Below, one piece after another: positions 51,539 through 59,517 of a DNA stretch of 64,000 bases; position 1 is the stretch's first letter, and every line of letters begins with the position of its first letter. The position numbers and the translations under genes were made by a program. This stretch comes from Paludisphaera rhizosphaerae. GTDB lineage: Bacteria > Planctomycetota > Planctomycetia > Isosphaerales > Isosphaeraceae. The stretch spans positions 62,001-126,000 of the forward strand of contig NZ_JAALCR010000002.1 of NCBI RefSeq assembly GCF_011065895.1. The letters run 5' to 3'. The notes below the pieces were generated by a model. That model did no database searches. It had not been told where the DNA came from and saw nothing but the letters and a program-made list of their open reading frames with translations.

Positions 51539-52137
51539 CGGAAGTCTCTGTTCCCTCGAGCGAGGCGGCGAGTTTCACGGACCGATTTCGCTCCGTCTCG
51601 ATCCGAGCGGACAGCATACACAATCGTAGCATTAACCCGATCTGGAGTTTTCTCCTGGCGCGACGCGGGCCGGTCGGCCGAAAAAAATGAAATGCGAGGC
51701 GCGCGACTCCGCCCGACCGCGAATCCATGTTGCGATCTGTAAACCCGCTCGGATGGATGTGAGTAGGGGGTTGGACTTACGAAGGAATCCGTTAGAATAT
51801 CGCTGGACCCTTCCCGGCCTTCTGCTTGCGGTCGTCGGAAGGGGGGTCATGTCAACAATCTCCGGTCGGCAGGCGTGTTGGATGGGGAACTCGAGACGAC
51901 CCTTGAAGCCCTCAGCCGACCTCCTTCGGCAGAGTTCGATCGTCGAATGGGCGTTACGGCGCGCCATCCTTCGATGTGGGACATCACTGCGCCTCGGAAA
52001 GAAGTAGGACGCGACTCCGTCGCGGCGACTCTTCGCCCGCGGCTTCGGTGACGCTCGGTCCGGACGTGCAACGACCTCGGTACGTGGATGTCAGCTTCCC
52101 CACTCGTTGTTGACCGGGAAGGTCGGGACGGTTCTCC
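51539..52137. other. Divergent intergenic region upstream of the FHA gene
   Basis: No frame with coding-like codon use. It separates the leftward methyltransferase from the rightward FHA gene. A promoter-like pair lies at 51771-51798; otherwise I see nothing specific. The leader to the FHA gene (about 330 bases) is long enough for RNA-level control, but no fold family was recognised. Confidence 0.4.
51771..51798 (+). promoter_or_regulatory. Candidate sigma-70 promoter for the FHA-MoxR genes
   Basis: TTGGAC (51771-51776) and TAGAAT (51793-51798) are separated by 16 bases. The GTTAGAATAT core also occurs at ~16846 in the gene-free region. The site would give a leader of about 330 bases to the FHA gene. 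Confidence 0.4.
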
Positions 52138-53028
52138 ATGAAAGTGAAGCTCATCGTCGTTCGGGGAAAGCCGGAGGGTAAGGAGATCCCCCTCTCCGGC
52201 ACGAAGTTCAAGATCGGGCGTGGCGAAACCTGCCACCTCCGGCCCAACAGCGAGCAGGTCAGTCGCGAGCACGCCGAGTTCAACATCAACAACGGCGTGG
52301 TCACAGTCGCCGACCTGGGGAGCCGCAACGGCACGTTGGTCAATGGCAAGGCGCTGACCGAGGGCCCTTGCGTTCTGAAAGACCGCGATCTGGTCCAAGT
52401 CGGTCCGTTGACGTTCGCCGTCTCGATCGAGCGGGTGCCCGGCGCTGCGGCCGCGACTCCCGCCGCCCCCAAGCCGGTCGAAGCTGCCGCCGCTCCAGTC
52501 CCGAAGGCCCCCGGCAAACCTGCCCGCTCTGCCCCCGAAGACGTGCTGAACGAGGATATCGACGCCTGGCTGGTAGGTGAACCAGGCGGAAGCAATCCCG
52601 AGGTTCCTACGACTGTCTACGGCGGTGAAACCCTCACAATCGCAGCTTTCAAGGACAATCCGGAAACGCCGGCCGCTCCGAAGCCCACTCCCGTCCCAAG
52701 TGCCAAGGTAGAAGACGACGAAGAGGAAGAGGAAGAAGAGGACGAGGACGAGGACGAGGACGAAGAAGAGGAAGAAGAGGACGAGGAACTCGAGGATACT
52801 CTGGAAGACGAGGAAGAGGACGAGGACGAAGAAGACGAAGAAGGTCAGCCCGCTGAGGAGTTCGTCGACGAGTCGAATCCCTTCTACGCTGCCAAAAAGG
52901 CTCAGCAGCAGGCGACCAAGGCTCCCCCGCCAGGGTCAGGCGGAGCCAACCAGCAGTTCAAGGACACGAGCGATGCAGCCGGCGAGATCCTTCGGAAGCT
53001 GATGGAGAAGCGTCGGGCGTCCAAGTAA
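52138..53028 (+). CDS. FHA-domain protein with long acidic tail
   Basis: 296 residues. An FHA phosphothreonine-binding domain (~1-95) has GTKFKIGRGETCHLRPNS, VSREHAEF and LGSRNGTLVNGK, the classical G-R, S-x-x-H and N-G triad. A Pro/Ala-rich linker follows (~100-190), then an acidic block of ~50 residues, mostly Glu/Asp (encoded at 52711-52846), and a basic C-terminus (GEILRKLMEKRRASK). Acidic tails of this kind can chaperone basic partners or bind calcium. It precedes the MoxR ATPase by 51 bases; FHA and MoxR genes often lie together in planctomycetes. The gene is unusual for its low-complexity region. Confidence 0.85.
   Translation: MKVKLIVVRGKPEGKEIPLSGTKFKIGRGETCHLRPNSEQVSREHAEFNINNGVVTVADLGSRNGTLVNGKALTEGPCVLKDRDLVQVGPLTFAVSIERVPGAAAATPAAPKPVEAAAAPVPKAPGKPARSAPEDVLNEDIDAWLVGEPGGSNPEVPTTVYGGETLTIAAFKDNPETPAAPKPTPVPSAKVEDDEEEEEEEDEDEDEDEEEEEEDEELEDTLEDEEEDEDEEDEEGQPAEEFVDESNPFYAAKKAQQQATKAPPPGSGGANQQFKDTSDAAGEILRKLMEKRRASK
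52711..52846 (+). repeat. Low-complexity GAA/GAG/GAC triplet tract in the FHA gene
   Basis: Almost uninterrupted GAR/GAC codons encode an acidic run of about 45 residues. The near-triplet periodicity would make it prone to in-frame length change by slippage. The frame is kept throughout. The strand composition (purine-rich) is far from that of neighbouring genes. Confidence 0.7.
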
Positions 53029-53079
53029 GGTCGTTTCGCCCGCCTTAATTCGTCACGCCTGTGCCGGTGACCGTTCGAT

Positions 53080-54090
53080 ATGTCCAGTCCTGAGATCCTC
53101 GCGGAAGAATCGCCGTTCGAAGACGCTCATCGCGGGGTTTCCCGGCTGATCGAGCGTCTCGAAACGGTGGTTGTGGGTCAGCGTCCGCTCATTGAGAAGC
53201 TGATCGTCGCACTTCTTGCCGGGGGACACGTTCTTATTGAAGGCGTCCCCGGCCTCGCCAAGACGCGGATGGTTCGAGCGCTGGCCCAGGCGCTCGACCT
53301 CCCGTTCCGTCGAATCCAGTTCACGCCAGACTTACTTCCGGCCGACCTGACTGGAACTCAGATCTATCGCCCCTCGACCGGCTCGTTCGACGTCCGGCCG
53401 GGCCCAATCGTCACCAGCGTCCTACTCGCCGACGAGATCAACCGCGCTCCGGCCAAGGTCCAGAGCGCCCTGCTAGAGGCCATGCAAGAGGGTCAGGTCA
53501 CCGTTGGGGACGAGACGATTATCTTGCCCGACACCTTCTGGGTGTTGGCGACTCAAAACCCGATCGAGCATGAAGGGACCTACCCCCTGCCGGAAGCGCA
53601 GCTCGACCGCTTTCTGCTGAAGGTGCTGGTCGGCTACCCCGGTCGTGATGCCGAAATGGCCATGCTCGACCTCCCCAACATCGCTGAAGCGCCGCACCCA
53701 GAATCCTGGGCGGACGACGAGCAGCCGCTCTTCAACCCGGACGAAGTGATTCGACTTCGCCGATTGACGGCCTCGATCCGCGTGGCCGACTCGATCAAGG
53801 AGTACATTGTCGACCTCGTCCGGGCGAGCCGTGATCCTGAGCCCTACGGTCTGGGGCTCGCGCCTTTCATCGATCTGGGAGCAAGCCCCCGGGCGACGAT
53901 TTCACTCGTGCGCGCCGCAAGAGCCCACGCCCTGCTCTCTCAGCGGGATTACGTTACGCCCCATGACGTAAAATCTCTCGCGCGCGACGTCCTCCGCCAT
54001 CGGATCGTGATCAGTTACGAGGCCGACGCCGAGGGGATGTCCGTCGACGAGATTCTCGGCAAGATCCTGGATCACATTCCCGTCCCCTGA
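53080..54090 (+). CDS. MoxR-family AAA+ ATPase
   Basis: 336 residues. Core motifs: HVLIEGVPGLAKTRMVRALAQ (Walker A), IQFTPDLLPADLTGTQIY, VLLADEINRAPAKVQSALLEAMQE (Walker B) and WVLATQNPIEHEGTYPLPEAQLDRF (sensor region). The C-terminal lid has GASPRATISLVRAARAHALL (sensor 2). MoxR ATPases act as chaperones that assemble metalloenzymes or membrane complexes, usually with von Willebrand-A and DUF58 proteins. No such partner is in the window; instead the FHA gene precedes it. Weak ribosome-binding site, so coupling is possible. Confidence 0.94.
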   Translation: MSSPEILAEESPFEDAHRGVSRLIERLETVVVGQRPLIEKLIVALLAGGHVLIEGVPGLAKTRMVRALAQALDLPFRRIQFTPDLLPADLTGTQIYRPSTGSFDVRPGPIVTSVLLADEINRAPAKVQSALLEAMQEGQVTVGDETIILPDTFWVLATQNPIEHEGTYPLPEAQLDRFLLKVLVGYPGRDAEMAMLDLPNIAEAPHPESWADDEQPLFNPDEVIRLRRLTASIRVADSIKEYIVDLVRASRDPEPYGLGLAPFIDLGASPRATISLVRAARAHALLSQRDYVTPHDVKSLARDVLRHRIVISYEADAEGMSVDEILGKILDHIPVP

Positions 54091-54096
54091 TCCCCG

Positions 54097-54921
54097 TCAG
54101 GTGTGGGGCCACCATTCCATGTAGCCCTCCCAGATCCGATCGAGCGCCGCGGCGGCTCGCGCGTGGAGCTTGATCTCGACGAGTTCGGACATCGCCGTGA
54201 AGTCGGGGTTGATCTCGACCGTCGTCTTACCCGCCGCCTGGGCGATTCGAAGGGGGGCGACGATGTAGTCGAAGAGGCTGCTCGTCCCGATGCTGAAGAC
54301 GACGTCGAAGCCCGTCCACAACTCGGTTTCCAGCCGACCCAGCTTCTCGGGATCGAGAGACTCCTCGAAGAGGACGACGTCGGGACGGAGGACCGCATCG
54401 CAGATGGGGCAGAGCGGCAGGTCAGCGAGGCCCTGATAGTCCTCGACTCGTTCTCTGTAGTCGCATCGAGTGCACTTGATAACGTGGAGGTCGCCGTGGA
54501 CGTCCAGGACGTTTCGCGAGCCCGCTGCGCTGTGGAGACCGTCCACGTTTTGAGTCAGGATCCAAACGGCGTCGAAGTAGCCGTCCATTTCGGCCAGCAC
54601 CTTGTGGCCACGGTTCGGCTGGGCACCCCGACTGGCTCTCTCGATTTCCCGGAGATAGTTCCAGGTGAGTTCAGGACGGGCTCGGAACATCGGGCCTGAC
54701 AGGATCTGCTCGATCGTCAAGCCGTGCGGCGTGGCGGTCTCCGACCGGTAAAGACCCCCAACTCCGCGGTAGGTCGGCAGGCCGGAATCGGCCGACATCC
54801 CGGCTCCGGTCACAGCGAGGATCCTGTTCGCTTTCCGAAGTCGCTGGACGACGTGGCGGATTCCTCGCGTATCGTCTTCGGAGAACTCGTCGGCGGGTCG
54901 TGGGGAGCGGGAGGGCTCCAT
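54097..54921 (-). CDS. Sir2-type NAD-dependent protein deacylase
   Basis: 274 residues. Sirtuin motifs: ILAVTGAGMSADSGLPTYRG, ILTQNVDGLHSAAGS, LDVHGDLHVIKCTRC with CPIC forming the four-cysteine zinc site, LRPDVVLFEESLDP and FSIGTSSLFDYIVAP. The active-site histidine is in the VHGDL segment. The C-terminal helix ends SELVEIKLHARAAAAL. Class III bacterial sirtuins such as CobB deacetylate metabolic enzymes like acetyl-CoA synthetase. Start at ATG 54921 with GAGG six bases upstream. Convergent with the moxR gene. Confidence 0.94.
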   Translation of the reverse strand: MEPSRSPRPADEFSEDDTRGIRHVVQRLRKANRILAVTGAGMSADSGLPTYRGVGGLYRSETATPHGLTIEQILSGPMFRARPELTWNYLREIERASRGAQPNRGHKVLAEMDGYFDAVWILTQNVDGLHSAAGSRNVLDVHGDLHVIKCTRCDYRERVEDYQGLADLPLCPICDAVLRPDVVLFEESLDPEKLGRLETELWTGFDVVFSIGTSSLFDYIVAPLRIAQAAGKTTVEINPDFTAMSELVEIKLHARAAAALDRIWEGYMEWWPHT

Positions 54922-55101
54922 GATCGGCCTCGATCGGATGCTAAGGCTGTGCGAACGGCGATCAAGTATGGCACGGAACCGCCCCCCTCCGCCAGACCAC
55001 CCCTCCCGGCGACTCCGCCTTGACGAGAGGGACGGTCCGGCCTAGATTCCGGCGCCCGAAGGCGCAGCCTCGGGAGGCTCTCGATCTCGCGGGGAGACGG
55101 A
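54922..55101. other. Divergent intergenic region, sir2 / glycan operon
   Basis: 180 bases between two divergent genes. It must contain the promoters of both; no clear consensus pair was chosen. No coding frame or hairpin is convincing. Confidence 0.35.
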
Positions 55102-56301
55102 ATGACGCGGCACAGTCAAGAAAAGATCCAAGAGCCTGCCAGCCCGATCACGGTGCCATTCAACCGGCCGTTCATCGCCGGCAAGGAACTGTTTTACATC
55201 GCGCGCGCCGTGACTCAGGGGAACATCGCCGGCGACGGCGAGTTCACTCGCCTTTGCGCTCGCTGGATGGAAGAGCGATTCGAGATCCCCAACGTTCTGC
55301 TGACCCCCTCCTGCACGGCGGCCCTGGAAATGGCCGCCATGCTCTGCGACCTTGGGCCGGGGGACGAGGTGATCATGCCCTCGTTCACGTTCGTCTCGAC
55401 CGCCAACGCAGTCGCCCGCCTGGGGGCTCGACCCGTATTCGTGGACGTTCGCGAGGACACGCTCAACCTGGACGAGACTCTCATCGAAGAGGCCGTGACC
55501 GAGCGGACGCGGGCGATCTTTCCGGTGCATTACGCCGGAGTCGCCTGCGACATGGACGCCGTGATGGAGATTGCTCGTCGTCGCGGTCTGAGGGTGGTCG
55601 AGGACGCTGCGCAGGGGGTCGACGCCTCGTACAAGGGACGAGCGTTAGGCTCGATCGGCGACCTTGGCGCTTACAGCTTCCACGAGACGAAGAATTTCAT
55701 CTGCGGCGAGGGAGGCGCGCTCTGCGTCAACGATCCTGAACTGCTCATGAGGGCGGAGATCCTGCGCGACAAGGGGACGAACCGCCGCCAGTTCTTCCGA
55801 GGCCAGGTCGACAAGTATACCTGGGTCGACGTCGGCTCCAGCTACGTCCCCAGCGAGATCTGCTCGGCCTTCCTGTACGCGCAGTTGGAGATGGCCTCCG
55901 ACATCGGAGCCTCGCGCCGAGAGAAATACGAAGAGTACGTGGCTCGGCTCGAACCCCTGGAACGAGAAGGCCGACTCCGCCTGCCGCGGACGCTGGAATC
56001 CTGCCGCAGTAATCACCATCTCTTCTACATCCTCTTGCCCGATGAGGCGACTCGCGACGCCCTTGCGGCCCATCTCCGGTCTCACGGCGTTCTTGCGGTA
56101 TTCCACTACGTGCCGCTCCACACGTCGCCGATGGGTCGGTCGTTCGGCGGCCGCGATGGGGATCTGCCCGTGACCGAGGATGTCGCAAGGCGATTGCTGC
56201 GACTCCCTCTGTTTCACGAAATGACGTCTGATGAGCAGAACTACGTCGTCGAGCAGATCGAGGGGTACTTTCTTCGATGCAAGCGACGGCCCGCGGCCTG
56301 A
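55102..56301 (+). CDS. wecE: RffA/WecE-type dTDP-4-keto-6-deoxy-glucose aminotransferase
   Basis: A 399-residue DegT/DnrJ/StrS sugar aminotransferase. It follows E. coli RffA/WecE closely by recall: LLTPSCTAALEMAAML, PGDEVIMPSFTFVSTANA, FPVHYAGVACDMD, VEDAAQGVDASYKGRALGSIG, the PLP lysine in AYSFHETKNF (Lys197), GTNRRQFFRGQVDKYTW and VFHYVPLH. It makes dTDP-4-amino-4,6-dideoxygalactose from the 4-keto sugar and glutamate. GGGGAGACGGA precedes the ATG. The next gene overlaps by 25 bases, and the product would be its substrate. Confidence 0.93.
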   Translation: MTRHSQEKIQEPASPITVPFNRPFIAGKELFYIARAVTQGNIAGDGEFTRLCARWMEERFEIPNVLLTPSCTAALEMAAMLCDLGPGDEVIMPSFTFVSTANAVARLGARPVFVDVREDTLNLDETLIEEAVTERTRAIFPVHYAGVACDMDAVMEIARRRGLRVVEDAAQGVDASYKGRALGSIGDLGAYSFHETKNFICGEGGALCVNDPELLMRAEILRDKGTNRRQFFRGQVDKYTWVDVGSSYVPSEICSAFLYAQLEMASDIGASRREKYEEYVARLEPLEREGRLRLPRTLESCRSNHHLFYILLPDEATRDALAAHLRSHGVLAVFHYVPLHTSPMGRSFGGRDGDLPVTEDVARRLLRLPLFHEMTSDEQNYVVEQIEGYFLRCKRRPAA

Positions 56302-57041
56302 CCGCCGAATCTCTCGCCTGGGACACGGCCCACTTCGGCCTCTCGATCGCCCGCATCCAGATCGGTTGCGACGATTCGGGGCTGGGTCAGGCGTTGACCA
56401 GCGCGCGACGCGACGGCCTGGAACTGGTCTACGTCTTTACGCCTCCCGAATTCTCGATGCCAAACGATCTGTTGGCTCGATTCGATGGGCTCAAGGTCGA
56501 TGAGCGGGTTGTGTTCTCGATCGACCTGGAGGTTCCGCACAGCGACGTGGCCAGCTCGGATTCCTTGCACCTCTCCGAGGCTCCTTGCAGGGAGCCCTCG
56601 CCGGCGTTGATCGAACTGGCGGTGGCCGCGGGAGAATACTCGCGGTTCGCCGTCGACCCTCGTATTCCCGAAGACCGGTTTCGTCGGTTGTATGAAGTCT
56701 GGATCGCTCGGAGCTGCCTCCGTGAAGCAGCGGACGTGGTGTTCGTCGCAGAGGAGCCAGTGACGAACCCTGAGCCGTTAGGGCTCATAACGGCGTCCGT
56801 TCGCGATGGGACCGGCGTGATTGGACTCGTCGCCGTCAGTCCCACAGCGCGAAGGCGCGGCGTTGGCCGGGCGATGATGAGTCGCGTTCAGGAGTGGCTG
56901 GCCGCCCGAGGCGTGAAGCGGTCGTCGGTCGTAACCCAGGAAGCGAACGGCCCCGCCTGCTCTCTTTATCGATCATGTGGTTACAGCCCGATCCAGCGGG
57001 AGACCATCTACCATTTCCGACCGTGCGGGTCATTGGCATGA
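56277..57041 (+). CDS. WecD/RffC-like GNAT acetyltransferase
   Basis: 254 residues. N-terminal half: ESLAWDTAHFGLSIARIQ, typical of RffC/WecD sugar acetyltransferases (DTxxFG). C-terminal GNAT core: DGTGVIGLVAVSPTARRRGVGRAMMSRVQEWLAARG (acetyl-CoA binding R/QxxGxG/A), then VVTQEANGPACSLYRSCGYSP. The likely reaction is N-acetylation of the 4-amino-dideoxy sugar made by the overlapping wecE. Together they would make dTDP-4-acetamido-4,6-dideoxygalactose, as in enterobacterial common antigen, though here presumably for another glycan. Start at ATG 56277 with GAGGGG upstream. Confidence 0.85.
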   Translation: MQATARGLTAESLAWDTAHFGLSIARIQIGCDDSGLGQALTSARRDGLELVYVFTPPEFSMPNDLLARFDGLKVDERVVFSIDLEVPHSDVASSDSLHLSEAPCREPSPALIELAVAAGEYSRFAVDPRIPEDRFRRLYEVWIARSCLREAADVVFVAEEPVTNPEPLGLITASVRDGTGVIGLVAVSPTARRRGVGRAMMSRVQEWLAARGVKRSSVVTQEANGPACSLYRSCGYSPIQRETIYHFRPCGSLA

Positions 57042-57072
57042 GTACGAGCGAACGTTACTGCGGGAGTCGGCC

Positions 57073-57636
57073 ATGATCGACGAGGCCGACGACCCCCGGC
57101 CCTGGGAGGTTCTGTCGTCACGCTACCTGAGCCGTAAACCCTGGCTCACACTTCGTGAAGATCGAGTCCGGCTGCCCAACGGGACCGTGATCGAGGACTA
57201 CAACGTCCTGGAGTATCCCGACTGGATCAACGTCGTGGCGCTGACGACCGACCAGCGGATGGTCCTGATCCGGCAGTATCGCCATGGGAGTCGGGCGGTG
57301 CACTACGAGCTTCCGGCCGGCGTGTGCGACCCGAGCGATTCTGATCCTGAAACTACAGCTCGACGCGAGTTACTTGAGGAAACGGGTTACGGCGGCGGGT
57401 GTTGGTCTCCGCAGATCTCACTCTCGGCTAACCCGGGAACCCATGCCAATCTGACGCACTCTTTCCTGGCGGAAGGGGTGGTGCTGCAACAGGCTCCGAC
57501 TCCCGAGTCGACGGAAGATCTCCGAGTCCATCTCGCGACTCTCGATGAGGTCCTCGCGATCGTCAAATCGGGCGGCGTGCTCCAGTCCTTGCATACGGCC
57601 GCCATTCTTTTCCACAAGATCCAGGAACGTCCCTAG
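57073..57636 (+). CDS. Nudix hydrolase (ADP-sugar pyrophosphatase-like)
   Basis: 187 residues. VALTTDQRMVLIRQYRHGSRAVHYELPAG leads into the Nudix box, with G..RELLEETGY intact. Counting from the first Gly (GVCDPSDSDPETTARRELLE), the box is one residue longer than GX5EX7REUXEEXGU and the first Glu is replaced by Asp or shifted. The catalytic REL-x-EE-x-G half is normal. ADP-ribose/ADP-sugar pyrophosphatases of this type start with WEVLSSRYLSR. It may clean up nucleotide sugars in the same operon. GGGAG lies before ATG 57073. Confidence 0.88.
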   Translation: MIDEADDPRPWEVLSSRYLSRKPWLTLREDRVRLPNGTVIEDYNVLEYPDWINVVALTTDQRMVLIRQYRHGSRAVHYELPAGVCDPSDSDPETTARRELLEETGYGGGCWSPQISLSANPGTHANLTHSFLAEGVVLQQAPTPESTEDLRVHLATLDEVLAIVKSGGVLQSLHTAAILFHKIQERP

Positions 57637-57652
57637 GCTTTGAGGGATCGCG

Positions 57653-58687
57653 ATGTCCATGGTCGACGTCTCCGTCGTGGTTCCCGTCTACAATTCCGAG
57701 AAGACCCTCCACGCGCTCGTCGAGCGACTGGTCGACGTCCTTGAAGCGGCCGGGACGACGCACGAATTCATATTCGTCGACGACGGCAGCGCCGACGGTT
57801 CCTGGCGCGTCCTTCAGGCGATACGATCCAAACGGCCCGATCGGGTCGTCATCGTTCAACTCATGCGGAATTACGGTCAGCACAATGCGCTCATGTGCGG
57901 ATTTCGGAGGGCCCGAGGTGCGGTCGTCGTGACGATGGACGACGATCTGCAGAACCCGCCCGAAGAGATCCCGAAGCTGTTGAAGGCTCTGCGCGAACGA
58001 GACCTCGATCTCGTCTACGGCGGGTACGAATCGAAACGCCACAGCTCGTGGCGGAATGCCGGCTCGCTGATGGTGAACGTGTTCTACAGGGCCGTCTTCC
58101 GCAACGACGTCACGGTAACCTCGTTTCGAGCCATTCGGTGTCCACTGCTCGACGCCATCCTGGAATACGACCTGAATTACACGTTCGTCGACGGCCTGCT
58201 GGCGTGGAACACACGGCGGATCGGTCAGACTCCCGTCGTCCACGAGGCACGACGCGAGGGTCGCTCGGGATACAACGTCCGCAAGCTGTCGCTGCTGGCG
58301 CTCAACCTGTTCACGAACTTCTCCCTCATGCCGCTCCAGATCGTCTCGGCGTGCGGGTTGTTCGTCTCGACGGTCGGATTTCTGCTGGCGTTTTACTACC
58401 TGGCCTGCGCCCTGGCGTCCGAGATCGTTGTGCCTGGATACGCATCCACGATCATCGCGATCCTGATTATTGGGGGCACGCAGCTTCTGGGCTTGGGAAT
58501 CATCGGCGAGTATCTCGGTCGGCTGCATCTCAACGTGAACCGAAAGCCGCAATATCGCGTTCGTGAGGAGTCGAGTCCGCGCCAGGAGATTGCCGCCAGC
58601 GGTGCACGGAACATCCGCCTGGACGAAGCTCATGGCCGGGAGCCGCGTTCACACTCCACAACGGGGGAGCGTTCGCATGTCGATTGA
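57653..58687 (+). CDS. Family 2 glycosyltransferase, DPM1/ArnC type
   Basis: 344 residues. N-terminal GT-A domain: VSVVVPVYNSEKTLHALVERL, FIFVDDGSADGSWRVLQAI, MRNYGQHNALMCGFRRARGAVVVTMDDDLQNPPEEIPKL with the DDD metal site, and TFVDGLLAW. Two C-terminal hydrophobic helices (IVSACGLFVSTVGFLLAFYYLACAL and AILIIGGTQLLGLGIIGEYLGRLH) anchor it. The family makes undecaprenyl-phosphate sugars (ArnC, GtrB), which fits the two membrane glycosyltransferase-like genes downstream. The C-terminal ~40 residues are disordered. 16 bases after the Nudix gene. Confidence 0.93.
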   Translation: MSMVDVSVVVPVYNSEKTLHALVERLVDVLEAAGTTHEFIFVDDGSADGSWRVLQAIRSKRPDRVVIVQLMRNYGQHNALMCGFRRARGAVVVTMDDDLQNPPEEIPKLLKALRERDLDLVYGGYESKRHSSWRNAGSLMVNVFYRAVFRNDVTVTSFRAIRCPLLDAILEYDLNYTFVDGLLAWNTRRIGQTPVVHEARREGRSGYNVRKLSLLALNLFTNFSLMPLQIVSACGLFVSTVGFLLAFYYLACALASEIVVPGYASTIIAILIIGGTQLLGLGIIGEYLGRLHLNVNRKPQYRVREESSPRQEIAASGARNIRLDEAHGREPRSHSTTGERSHVD

Positions 58688-59504
58688 GACCGCCGCCGCG
58701 GCGGCAGAGGTCGTTCACCGGGACGACGAGTACGACAGCCGCGAATTCGCCATGCTCCGGCGGATGCAGGAACACCACTTCTGGTATCGCGGCCGTCATC
58801 GCTTCCTGCTCGACGCGGTGCGTCGGCACATCGAGACTCCCGCTCGGATCGTCGATCTGGGCGGCGGCTGCGGCGGGTGGGTTGATTACCTCGCCGGGCG
58901 ATCGGGCTTTCCGATCGAGGAACTCGCACTCGCGGATTCGTCGCAGGTTGCGCTCGATCTAGCGGCAGACGCCCTTCCTCCCCAGGTCGCAAGGCTCCGC
59001 GTCGACCTGCTGAACCTCCCCTGGACGAATCGCTGGACGTCGGCCTTCCTTCTGGACGTCATCGAGCACATCCCCGACCATCACGAGGCGTTGCGACAGG
59101 TCTACCACGCGCTAAAGCCGGGCGGAACGCTCTTTATCACGGTGCCGGCGCTTCGCCAGTTCTGGAGCTGGAACGACGACTTCGCCCGTCATCAACGCCG
59201 GTATCACCGGCGGGAAATGATCGAACTCGGGATCGAGTGTGGATATGAAGTCGTCGACGTGCGGTACTTCATGTTCCTCCTGAGCCCGATTCTGCTGCTG
59301 AGCCGGGCGCTGACCGGGCGTAAGATCGACAAGGCGACGGAGGAAGAACGTCGCGAGTTGGCGACGAAGATGCACGCCGTCCCCGCGGCTCCAATCAACG
59401 AACTCCTGTCGGCGGCGTTTGGGCTGGAGACGCCGCTTGGACGGCTCGTCCGCTTCCCCTGGGGGACCTCGTTGCTGGCCGTCCTGCGGAAGCCTAAGGC
59501 CTGA
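58677..59504 (+). CDS. Class I SAM-dependent methyltransferase in the glycan operon
   Basis: 275 residues. EHHFWYRGRHRFLLDAV opens a class of glycan/lipid-associated methyltransferases; motif I is RIVDLGGGCGGWVDYLAGRS, then FLLDVIEHIPDHHEAL, GGTLFITVPALRQFWSWNDDF and ARHQRRYHRREMIELG. A C-terminal hydrophobic stretch (FMFLLSPILLLSRAL) may bind membrane. Start at ATG 58677 with GGGGGAG eight bases upstream; it overlaps the GT2 gene by 11 bases. Its neighbours suggest it modifies a lipid-linked sugar or a polysaccharide end. Confidence 0.9.
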   Translation: MSIETAAAAAEVVHRDDEYDSREFAMLRRMQEHHFWYRGRHRFLLDAVRRHIETPARIVDLGGGCGGWVDYLAGRSGFPIEELALADSSQVALDLAADALPPQVARLRVDLLNLPWTNRWTSAFLLDVIEHIPDHHEALRQVYHALKPGGTLFITVPALRQFWSWNDDFARHQRRYHRREMIELGIECGYEVVDVRYFMFLLSPILLLSRALTGRKIDKATEEERRELATKMHAVPAAPINELLSAAFGLETPLGRLVRFPWGTSLLAVLRKPKA

Positions 59505-59517
59505 GTCGACCGACGGT

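Noticed and set aside
52711-52846. Triplet tract as a CRISPR or tandem repeat array
   Set aside because: It is in-frame coding for Glu/Asp with no spacer structure.
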